From NCBI GenBank assembly GCA_016110215.1, contig JADWQD010000024.1, positions 156,673-220,672 of the forward strand: 64,000 bases of DNA, written 5' to 3'. Within the stretch, counting starts at the first letter, position 1, and each line of letters starts with the position of its first letter. Shown here piece by piece: positions 29,631 through 39,857 of the stretch. The notes beneath the pieces are model-generated. The model was not told the DNA's origin, ran no database searches, and was given only the letters and a program-made list of their open reading frames with translations. The translations under genes were made by a program, and so were the position numbers. This DNA is from Capronia americana (taxonomy: Eukaryota; Ascomycota; Eurotiomycetes; Chaetothyriales; Herpotrichiellaceae).

Positions 29631-32600
29631 TGGTGGTGGTGGTGGTAGTGGTGGTGGAAGCCCCTGCTCCTCGAGAGGAGATGGCTTGCCCCCCTTGTCA
29701 AGCGTGTGTAACTCGCCCATCGAGGATCGAGGTCCGTTCGGCAGGTCGACAAGCTTGAAACGATTGCAAGGATAGGAACTGGGACAGCAGCAGGCCATCC
29801 GGAGCGGTTCCAAGATCTTTCGTCTGGGGCAAGGCCCGATGCTCATTGCCTCAGCTAGGTGAAGGTGAGGAATGGTGAATGAGAGCCAGCAGAGGTTCCC
29901 AACTTGCGGTGCACCGAAAGGACGTATACCATACGGCGAGGGACGTTGTCATGCGGAACGTGCTGCAAACCTAGCCTCTTCTCGGAACGTGGTTGTCGAG
30001 GTGCACGGGAGAGCAGCGTGCAGCTTCGACGAGCGGCTGGTGTTGTCCACGCCACGCCCAGCCTTACTGTTGACGAGAAGTAGTTCGATGACCCGAGTCG
30101 GAATTGTGTGTGGGCACGTGGACTCGATTACTGGCATCGCTGAAGATGCCTAGTGCTTCGTTCGACAGTTTGTCTTCTTTCAATTGCGTCACTGATTCCC
30201 GTCTCGTGGCCTGCACGACCGTCGGCGCTGCAGATCCAATTTCTTCTGCGGATTTCCCGGAGCCTCCTTGACGAACATGGCATTTGTCTTCCGTTGCCCA
30301 GACTGCCACAAAGAACAGCTGGAGTGCAACGCCTGTCCGTCCCGGTTGTGTTTGAGCTTGAGGTGGTTGCAATGGAGGAGGGAGACGAGCGAGTCTGAAC
30401 TGGTGAGTGAGTTCGAGCAAAAGCTCACTCGAGCCTGCGATACATGATCGGTCGAAGACGGAGTCGAAAACCGAAGAGGAAGCTTCGCAACTCCAGTGCC
30501 ACCGTCCATGTCACGGAAGTGATTGCTATTTCCTTGGTACGCAGTCATTGTCATGGTATTGTTGGGATGATATCTCCAGCCAGGAAGTAAAGACCGTTCT
30601 GTGAAGGAGTGACGCGTGCCTAAGGCACCCATGACGCTGCTTGGCAGGTGTACTCGCACGCCGAGGGTCCGGCTGTGCGCCTCTTGACAGATCACGTGAG
30701 GGTAATCGTCAATGAACACAAGTTGGTGGTGCGTATCGGTCGTCTGCAGAGGTCCTCTTGAGCAGCTCGCCACTGAAAGAGGACGAGTCTCATATCCATC
30801 CTGAAAGTTAGCTGGAAAAGTCCGCTATGTCCTTATTTCCGAGGCCACAGGTTGGGTTCCGTTTCGTGGAGAGGGCGGTCCTGGCGTGTATCGACGATCC
30901 ATCGGCCGGTTTGCTGTCCTCGTCCATTGGCATGGACACTCACCGGCGGTGAGTGTCTCCAGACCATCTCGTCTCAGTCACCCCTGAAACCGTCCGTCTC
31001 ATCGATGTCGAGGTTGAACCCCCGATTTACCCGCTTGTTGTCGGTTTGCTGAGAGTAGGCAGACGTCAACTCGACCCAAGGTTGTTGCTGCTGGAGTCGA
31101 GCCCTCTCTTGAAGAATGGTATTGACTTGTTGGGAAGAAGGGCCCGCCTCTAGCGGGGAGGAATGGCTGCAGAAAGAAGCGATGAAATGCGCATGAACAG
31201 GCGTCAGGCGACGAAGTATAGATTGAACGTGACGGCGGATGCGACAATTCTCAACGTCGCCAGGCGGCCTGGTGTACGGCAAGGTACGACAAAGACGGTA
31301 CGCAGTGCCGTCCCAATAACTAGCGAAGCAACTTCTCGAACGCAGCGTGGACCTGGGATGAGTAGAGGCAGGAATACTAGATTGATCTGGGAACAATCTC
31401 AGGAACAGCATGCCGAAGAGGTGAGATCTCAGGAAACTGGCGAGATGGTGGTCCCGGCGTATGCTCCCCTTCTCGCACGCTAGACGAGCTTTGTATCATG
31501 GTGGTCAAGCCGGAGATGGCTGGGTCGCCTGGCTGATTATGCTCGAAACCCTCTAGAGCTACCGAGATATGATTTTGTCGATGTTGATGTTGACGTCAAT
31601 GCTGTTGTTGGTGTCGATGTTGATGACGTGCAAACACGCTGTAGACATGATTGTATTCGCCCTGGAGCTTTCTCTCATCAATCGTGACACCTATCGATAG
31701 CCGGTTCTCTGCGTCACGTTGTTTCTGGTCCTCTCGGAGTATATTCCAATCAAGGACTCGTCCAGGAATCGGGGGGGATCAATGTCGAGGAAATCGCCGA
31801 GGCGAAAGCGCGGCGATGGGTTGGAAGCTGGAATATCTGCGTTTGACTGCCTTTTCGCTCTGGTTTACTGGGTGGTAGGGTTGATGAGCCAAATTTCTAG
31901 TCACTTCCGAGATGCGGTGTGCCCACTGGTATCCATTGTACTCGACTAGCCCATGTTCTTCCTAGTATGAGAAATCGCTTCCGATCATCTCCGCGTGCTG
32001 CCGAGGGATATTGAGTTTGTCGCAATTGTGAAGGTTGAAAGGCAGCCGAATGCTGAATATGATGACGATGCAGGAGGTCCTGAGTCACCGAGTTGACAGG
32101 GTGCAGTGAAGAGGGAGCAGGTGAACACGGGATTTCACGATAAGAAGGTGGTACGTACCGATGTCTGGATCTTGATAGACGAGCCGGCCGTGCAGGCTTA
32201 GCCGACGCGTCTTTCGAATTTCATCGAATTCAACTGGTAGAAGAAGCTTTGTGAGTCCGTTCTCCAGCATCTCGTCTGTGTTCAGATATGGAATGCTGAC
32301 GGTTTTATCTGCTACCTTCTCTTGTGTGGCATGGTGCTTGCGTAGTTGGAGGGGGCCAATTCAAATCCCCCGAAGAGTACGAATGCTTCGTTTCGAAGTC
32401 GGATGTCTTTCTGCTGGGGTCGGTCCTGGCCGACCTGTTGGCGATGGGACTGGAGGAAGGCGGAGGCCTATCTCAAGGGCACAACGGCATTATGAGGCTG
32501 AGGGGTTACGATGTTACGGAGGGGCTCTGCATCGTAATCGGGTATCCCTTAATGCTGCGGACGTTCTCTTCAATACTGAGAATGACCGTGGGCTTCTCCT

Positions 32601-35300
32601 CCATTTCTTCGATCAACTCTTGTTTGACGTCGAGCTGTCCATCTGTGTCAGGCCAGGGACTTTCAGCAGATATTACAGTTGTGAAGACGACGGTGTTCAA
32701 ATTACCTCTCTTTCTGCGTGAGCGAGACTGTGAGGCGCCGCTGGCGAGCCGTTGACTTCACATTCTTTGCCGAAGGGAGATGTTGACTGTGTGGGAGGGA
32801 TGCCGAAACAATGCCGCCGAACACAAGAGAACGCCGGACGCACTGCAAGGACAAGTATTCCAGCATGGCGAGCACCTATCTGAAGGTGCATTGCGACGGA
32901 GGTACCGAAAGGACGTTGTTGTTACAATGCTGAGGGATTCCTTTGAGCCCATCGCCCATCGGAGCATTGACAGAACTGCGAGTCGTCAATATTAGAAGCA
33001 GCACTCGTGCCCTCACTGTTCTCGAAGAGTGCTTGGATGAAAGGAGGATTTCCCAACCACCGACCTTGTCCTGGAAGACGCCAGCATGGGGGGAATTCCT
33101 TTTGCGGCGCCAAGGGAAGAGTCGAACCTCGAGATGTGTGCGTGATGGGAGAACAAAGATGGAAGTTGGAGAGATGGCCACGTTTGACAGCTCGCCGGAA
33201 TAGGCAACGAGTGTCAAGACGAAGGACACAGCAAATCCGACTTTGGTCGATTTTCGGTGGGGCTTACCAGTCGCCCCATCTCGTTCCGTCGGAGGAGCAT
33301 GGTGGCGGCGAAGACGCAAACTCGCATGTCCACAGGGAGCTTATGATGGTGGAGGATGGCGGCGTGGACATGGGTACGTTACAGGTTGGTGGGAAAGGCA
33401 TAAGGGAAGTATTACAATTCGACCTCCGCACAACCCCAAGGGGCAACCCAAGAGGGTAGGAGTACCGGAATATACGAGCAGAATCGCGACCTCACGGACT
33501 GAACCGGCCACGTGGATCACGTTGACGTGATGTGCTGGTGAGTGCTCGGGGACCAGAACAACAGATTGTCACAGAGGCACGGCTTGGAACACATATTTAC
33601 AGAAGTCACCGCTTCGTAGCTAACTCATGTCATCGAGCACCCCAGTTGTCTTTGCTGCTGCTACACCCTGGTTTTGTTTCATGTCCGTACGCTTTCTCAG
33701 AATCTTTGTGACTGAATGGTTGGTCGAGAGGAGCTGCGCTGATAGCAAGAGACAAGACGCCGAAAACTCAAGTCCGTCCGCACTTTGTATGAATGCGCGG
33801 GAGTCTAGGCAAGTCCGACCAAAACCAACTGAATCCTCTGATGAGCGAGTCTGGAGCTTCTGACGTCTGAGCTTTGCCGCCGATCGCCTGCCCAAAGCTT
33901 TTCCAATGCGTGTCTGTGCTGATTGACCGGGTTGCCACATGCATACGTATTGGTCCTGAGAGAAACGGATGGTCAGTCCGAGTGGCCCGCAAGAGCACGG
34001 AATCGTATTGCTCTCGATATGAAGGCACATAGAACGAGGTGTACGGTACTCAGCTATGTGAGCACGAACTGAGGCAGAAGGTCCAAACACGGAATGTGAA
34101 AATGATAGCACCAAGGCGCTAAAGATCCCACGTGGATCTGCCATAGCTCGGCTGCCATGACGTTATTCTCAACGCCGAATCGTCGACAGTGGTGCGACGG
34201 CACAGTGTCATCAGAGAACAACATCCGACTCGACGAGGGAGGAGGAGCTGGGATTCCCTGCGCACGATTCGGGCGCATACATCTTCACGTGGAATTTCCC
34301 CCGGAGCATGGCTGTGCCCGGTCAGGCCTTCGTCCCGGACCCCGACAACCCCAGCGACACGCCAGAAAGCCGAGACACTACGGTATTCCAACCTCGAGGC
34401 CAAGACGTGGCCTTACGCACTTGTGACCTGCTTGCAAAAGAGAGGGTGGAACACCGTGTGACTGGCATCTGCGTCGGGGTCACGTGATTCCAGGCTTCCT
34501 GACACGCCAATCGACTGCGTGTGCCCGGGGCGAGCTCGCCGGTAGTCACAAGCCGTGTTCTTGTCTGTAATCGGGTGGGCTTCGATCGGAGAAGGACTTG
34601 GCAGAGAACACCGATATCGACGACATCGCCGACGATGACCAACTCGGGAACATGATTGGACAAGATCCGAGATCGACCGGGAATGAAATCCGAAGTCGAT
34701 CGGAGATCGGAACCGAGATCGATCGGGATGAAGCCGAGATCGATCCAGTTGTGAGTGCATGGCGACAACAGTGTCTCAGGGTGCAGGTTCAATGTCCAGC
34801 CAAGGGGAGCTGCGTACACCACATCCGCCGTATTCCGCCGTATTCCGCCACTCCCTGGAGTTTTCCGCCGTTTCCCGCCGATGACCACCGATGGCCGCCG
34901 AACGCCGCTGATGGCCCGCTGATGTGGCCGCTGAACGCCGCTCAAGTACGAGTGTACAAGGGTGGCCCCTGCAAGTGGGACAATTCCTCCGACAAGAGGG
35001 CACGCGCACCGGCACGAGTATTCCGAATCAGCCACGCTGTGAGCGGGACGAGACGGGTTGCAAACAAGTACGGTATTATGTGGTATGGACTATATAGTAC
35101 GAAGGACGGCAGGCAGCCGTGTACGATAGAAATGCAGGCATCTCGTGCCAAGGCGCTAAAGGCCTCACAACGCACCTGTGATGAGCACATGCATAACAGG
35201 GCATATGTGTAATGGATGCCGTCATATTTGAAGCTCATTCCAAGGACGAGGATCAGGAGCCTGAGGGATAATACCCGAGGGCTATCTGCTTATGTAATCC
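29631..35300. other. Long stretch without a recognisable gene
   Basis: Open frames of 100-200 codons are frequent on both strands but overlap one another and lack motifs. The most protein-like are minus 30974-31411 (ending VNRGFNLDIDETDGFRGD), minus 33620-34144 and plus 34598-35212 (starting MAENTDIDDIADDDQLG). GATCGA-rich and CCGCCGTATTCCG/GCCGCTGATGG short repeats occur at about 34670-34945. I would not annotate genes here without transcript data. Confidence 0.4.
35119..35176. repeat. Dispersed repeat, copy 1
   Basis: Starts GTGTACGATAGAAATGCAGG and continues with GTGCCAAGGCGCTAAAGGCC. A diverged copy lies at 48544-48600, and the core CACCAAGGCGCTAAAG is also seen at about 34110. Confidence 0.75.
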
Positions 35301-35343
35301 CTTCTTCCGTGCGCAGATTCAGTCCTGCGCCCATTTCGGGTGG

Positions 35344-35430
35344 GGGCCCATAGCACTTATGCCAAAGTGCTAAGTGACACTTCGGGCCCATAGCACTTAT
35401 GCCAAAGTGCTATGTGACATTTCGGGCCCC
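35344..35430. repeat. 40-bp tandem hairpin repeat bounded by GGGCCC
   Basis: Two 40-bp units begin at 35344 and 35384, and the GGGCCC palindrome recurs at 35424. Each unit holds ATAGCACTT and AAGTGCTAT (or AAGTGCTAA), separated by 6 nt, forming an 8-9 bp hairpin. Confidence 0.9.
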
Positions 35431-36167
35431 TCCCTGGATTCTACTACCTTCTCCGGTGCTATTCACCAGTATAATTGGGTCCCCCACCAGAATCCGGTAC
35501 GGGACCCAATCTGTGCAGAGGTAGCACTTCTGGGTTTGTGACACGAGGTTGGCCACACGAAGAGCGACCTGAGTGGACGCAGATCCAGAGGCGGGCAGGT
35601 CACCGGGATTCTCGTACTCGTCTATGCCGCTTAGCTTATGACGACTACTACCTTGTACCCCTTTCTGATGATGTTGCCGATCTTGGTGGTGCCTCGGTCT
35701 CGAGCGTGGCGTCGAGGATGTTCATAGTGCTGCAACGTGTCAGTCGTACCTCGCCGGCAGGTCTTGGCGCGATCACGTGCGCCCACAATGTTCAACACGG
35801 TGGTCAGTCAAAATTCATGGGAGCGATGATTGAGGTAGTGGGATGGGATGCCGACGAAAACGAACGGGGCGGTTCAAGTCTAGGGATACGCGCGATGATT
35901 GCATGAAGGATTCTTTTCATTGTCGAGACCAAGGACTGGCGGCAGCTTCAGGCCGACTCCCGGAATGGCACGCCTATGGTTCACTCAGCCTGTCCTTCAG
36001 CATTCTCGTCACTCATATGTAAGGAAAAGGGTATCTATGGCAAGAAAACACGCCCATGGTCCATGGTGACCGTACTGGATCACACCGCCGCAGTATGTAC
36101 CACCCAAGCTTCAGACAACCTGGCACAGAAGCGTCATGTCGCCAAGGCCAGTCGAGAGGGCAGCAAG
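35431..36167. other. No gene recognised
   Basis: A 143-codon plus frame (35475-35906) has no motif. The rest is the 3' flank of the minus-strand nuclease-like gene. Confidence 0.35.
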
Positions 36168-37401
36168 CTATCCAAGATATTCTGGGTCTTCTTTCTCACT
36201 GCGCAGTGCAGCTCTCTCCTCCTCTTCTGTGAACGCCATCTCACGGTCGCCAGAGACTTCCTCCGGACGTCGCGATTTTGGCCACATCAGACGCGGCTCC
36301 TTGTCACCCCAGTTCGTATCTGGCGCTGCTCTGGCCTCTGCCTCTTTTTTCTCTGCTGTATCGACGAATTGGCAGAGCTCTTCAGCAGTGATTCGGATCT
36401 GACTCAGGTCGTTCGGAACTCCGGTAAGCTCGTTGGCGACTTCTTTATTCGGGGTCAGGAGGCACAGAGGGAGGCACAGTCCAGGGCAAGCTGGATTCGC
36501 TAGGCCTTCAGCAGTACGGAACAGCTGGAAATTGGATTAGCTGATTCTTGAGTGGCTGTGTTTTTTCGCTTCAAGGCTTACCGTATTCCCGACCGTCTGC
36601 TTAACACTTATCTCCGGTTTGCCATCGGCCGAGATATGCAGCTTGCGGTGCCAAACGAATAGCCACGCTCGGTTTCCTGAGCGGTACTCCTTTTTGACCG
36701 CAGCGACACACCCGACACTTCCCTTGGTACCGAGGATGTAATTCGCAGCGAGGTTAAAAAGGTCTTCGCCGGACTGAGAGTGCGCGACCTCAACGATGAG
36801 GCCGGCGAATTTGCTGTCCTCGTATCGGAACGAAATGTCGGGGTCGTGTGAGTTTTTGGAAACCTTGAGAGGGATCGTTTCGCCGCTCTCACATCCGATC
36901 TTAGCTGCGAACCGACCGACCGCGGAATCCGGATGTTGGGATGCCAGCTCTTCGAAACGTTTGAGAATCGCTTTTTCTATTTCAAATCTGAGCACTGCAT
37001 GTGTTCTGGTCTCCCTGCCGACTGTAAAGGTCTGGATCGTGGGAAAGTAGTCACGGCTGCATGGCTGAGAGTTAGCTCACGTTCGCTTGCCGTCGCATAT
37101 GTCAATCTTACCGAAAACCGCTGAACTTCTTGTCGGGGAGAGTTTTTTCCAGCTCGTCGTGCTCAGCAGGGGTCAGTTTCAGGCGCAACCAGGTGCTTGG
37201 AGAGGAGGTCTCCTTGAGGTAGTTTGTGATAACAGAAATGGCAGACTCCTGGCAGTGCTCGCTTGAAGACTGGGGTGAAGCGGCAGTGCTGACGGCGTTG
37301 TTGGTGCTGAGGAGCGCAAGTGACGAATCTGCGCTGCGGGTTTCGTCCTGTCCCACAGAGGAAACATGATCATAAGCGCGCGGCGTCGACGTTGAGTCCA
37401 T
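36168..37401 (-). CDS. PD-(D/E)XK nuclease-like protein, 373 aa
   Basis: Three exons on the minus strand, 37401-37112, 37056-36582 and 36524-36168, with introns of 55 and 57 bp (GTAAGA..TGCAG, GTAAGC..TCCAG). Phases match and the frame is open through all three. The ATG at 37401 gives MDSTSTPRAYDH; an in-frame ATG at 37560 adds an unlikely Phe/Ser-rich leader. The core lies in exon 2: DPDISFRYED (D170), then FAGLIVEVAHSQSGEDL (E186), then YILGTKGSVGCVAAVKKEY and WLFVWHRK. This is the D..ExV-strand-helix-strand layout of the restriction-endonuclease-like fold, with the lysine after the glutamate not in its canonical place. The C-terminal exon is helical and charged (ITAEELCQFVDTAEKKEAEA). A biochemical role is not known to me. 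It lies immediately upstream of a Tc1/mariner-type remnant. Confidence 0.8.
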
Positions 37402-37534
37402 CCTGTCGCGGCACTGAGCTTCAGGTAAGGGGAGAAGATCCGAGAAGGGAGTCAAGATGATACTGGTGCAAGCGGAAGAAGAGGAGGAACAAAACACAAA
37501 CCGTGCGGGGAAAAAACAAAACTCTACTGTCGCG

Positions 37535-38355
37535 CGGTGTGACCAAAATAACCGGACCACCTCGGCTAGTTTGACACGGCGCGTCCACGCGTTTTACCAG
37601 CACCACCACCAACAACTTCTCAACCCTCTACCAGCACCAATTGCAGTTATATATTATTGCAATTGCAAGGATGGCGCCTTTATTGACCGTGGTGCGCAGC
37701 CCTAAGAAGCATTATACTACCCCGCAAAAAGCTGTAGTGCAGGCGGACCGCAAAAGAGTGCAACTCGGCGCACTCCGTAGCCCCGGGGCACCCCCATACC
37801 AACAGAAGACTATTCCGCGAATATGAGGTGCCACCGACTTCTGGCATTCGAATTACCTTATCGGAAGACCCTGCCGGCTGCATAATAGTGCTATTCGCAC
37901 CGAGACCCGAGGGAGGAAGAAGATATTAAGTGAGCAAGACCTTGGCTATGTGGAACACCTTCTTTGGCATGCAGGGGATGATGAACGTGTTCTTACTTGG
38001 TCAGTTCTCGTAATTAAGGCTGATCTCAAGTGCCATTAGCATACACTACGGCGTGAGATGAATCACAAGGGTTACCGGCGCTATATTGCCTGCCGTCGGT
38101 CCTGGGTCGCGCCAAAAGCTGCGACTAATCGAGTTAACTGGGCACGCTTCATGCTCAATTGATACCCACACAAAGAAAACTGGCGCCGAGTACGCTTTAC
38201 CGACGAATTTCATCTAGGATATAGACCTCTAGGTAAGGTCTAGGCTATTGACTCATATTAATTATATAACCATGCTGGTGGTGCAAGACGTTGGTGGTGC
38301 TGTATGCAGACCAGGCCGAGCTTGGTGGGGTGGTCCGGTTATTTTGATCACACCG
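37535..38355 (+). mobile_element. Tc1/mariner-type DNA transposon remnant with intact terminal inverted repeats
   Basis: The left end, beginning CGGTGTGACCAAAATAACCG (37535-37561), and the right end (38329-38355) are inverted repeats over 27 bp with one C/T mismatch. Looser complementarity continues for another 40 bp (GCACCACCACCAAC / GTTGGTGGTGC). TGTCGCG lies directly outside both ends (37528-37534 and 38356-38362). A 7-bp duplication is not the TA dinucleotide expected of Tc1/mariner. The element is 821 bp, about half a full-length copy, and holds a broken transposase. Confidence 0.8.
37896..38243 (+). pseudogene. Tc1/mariner-type transposase fragment, two internal stops
   Basis: One frame over 116 codons reads RGRKKILSEQDLGYVEHLLW, then REMNHKGYRRYIACRRSWVA, then NWRRVRFTDEFHLGYRP. 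It carries the helix-turn-helix linker, the Y/R/K-rich region and the second-domain W..V.FTDE block of fungal Tc1/mariner-like transposases, where the Asp of TDE is the first catalytic aspartate. Two stops interrupt it (TAG after KCH, TGA after FMLN), and the reading ends in TAG at 38241. The second and third catalytic acids are missing. Upstream, about 37670-37830, a frame with KAVVQADRKRVQ may be the first helix-turn-helix. Confidence 0.8.
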
Positions 38356-38379
38356 TGTCGCGGCCACTGTGCGCTGAAG

Positions 38380-39467
38380 CCGTCTGTTGTATGGTCGATC
38401 ACAAAGACATATGCCCAGTCAATCTTGACACTCCAAGGGCTACAGCACGAAGAGACACCATCACCCTCACTATCCAAACACTATGGACAACGACGACGGA
38501 GGTCTCCTGCAAAGTTGCATAGGTACTGAATTGCAGCACAGACTCAGATTCTCATCTCAGGGCACGCATCTCAGACCATTGATCTCCGAAGGGATCGAGC
38601 GGAGCGGGGGGGATGACAATGCTACCACTGGCGTTCAGTAGGAATGATGCTCAATCATCACTCCCATAATCTGTGGCTCCAAACTGGCGTTCCAGATTGT
38701 CGGTTGTCTTCAGCACACCACTCGTGTGACCAGGGACAGAAGCTGCGTCCGTCAACCTGGATCCTTTCATTGACCTTCAGACTGCGTCCCTCAAGCTGTA
38801 GGCATGGCGTTGCCTTTCTATATTGCCTTCAAACTGTGGTTTGGGGCGAAGCAATGCTGCGGTATGTTCCATGCCATCTTAGGACAGCTGGAGAAGCTAA
38901 TGGTTGTGAAATTGAGAATCTCATCGATGAGTTCGGCTGCGAGCTTTGCTTCAACATTGCCTTTGACCTGCGTGCTTCGAACTGCAGACATTCCAACTGT
39001 CTTCCAAGCTGCATCCCTTCAACCTGCGTCCTTCGATCTGCAGACCTCCAAGCTTCAGACTCCATCGCTGCAGGCCACATCACTTCACCTGTACGGTTTC
39101 AAGTTGTAGGTCTTCAACATCGGCGCCAAACTGGAGGCATTGCTGAGAATTCGTCGAGACTTGGTGAACAAACCTGCAGACACACCGCCTTCATACCGTC
39201 GCTACCTTTTACGGCACCTTGACGCTGCAGACGTCCAAGCTGCAGCCTTGCTGAGCATTCGTCGAAACTTGCTGACTTGAGCTTCTGTCCCTAATGGAAA
39301 CCCAAGACAGCGTCGCCTGCAAACGGTTGCAACCTCAGGCATCTCAGCACACCTCATTGTCCTGAACGCGTCGATGGAGTCAAAGAATCCTACGTCATGT
39401 GGCATCAGAGGACAAAGGCGCATGACTCACAGGCACTGCCTCGTATCCATGGTGAGTCATGTCACCA
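38380..39467. repeat. Degenerate CTTCAACCTGCRTCC minisatellite and flanks
   Basis: From about 38740 to 39250 a loose 14-15 bp unit (TTCAAACTGCGTCC, CTTCAACCTGCGTCC, CTCCAAGCTTCAGAC) recurs many times with long spacers. No gene is recognised. Confidence 0.5.
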
Positions 39468-39554
39468 GTGAACAAAGGATCCCCGATAGGTTTTCAGTGA
39501 ACAAAGGATCCCCGATACGTTTTCAGTGGACAAAGGATCCCCGATACGTTTTCA
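39468..39554. repeat. 29-bp tandem repeat, three copies
   Basis: The units start at 39468, 39497 and 39526 and contain GAACAAAGGATCCCCGATA. Confidence 0.95.
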
Positions 39555-39592
39555 GACTGTTATCCGTTTGCGGTTGTAATGCATGTTTTCTT

Positions 39593-39703
39593 CAGCTGAA
39601 AACAGGAGTCATTCAGCTGAAAACAGGAGTCATTCAGCTGAAAACAGGAGTCATTCAGCTGAAAACAGGAGTCACTCAGCTGAAAACAGGAGTCACTCAG
39701 CTG
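39593..39703. repeat. 21-bp tandem repeat, five copies plus a stub
   Basis: The unit is CAGCTGAAAACAGGAGTCAT plus T; the last copies have CACT in place of CATT. The array ends 155 bp before the leucine-rich-repeat gene, so it lies in its promoter or 5' leader. Each unit begins with the palindrome CAGCTG, an E-box. Confidence 0.95.
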
Positions 39704-39857
39704 CGCTGCACTGCCTGCCTTCACCCACTGCCTTTATTGACTGCCTTTGCAAGTTAAGTTGGTCCTCCGCTGCCTCAGTCGACCATAAGTAGCTCGTTTC
39801 TCTCCCACGGTTTCTCCCTCCCTCCATCCTACCAGCATCCACCACCCGCCACCCATC

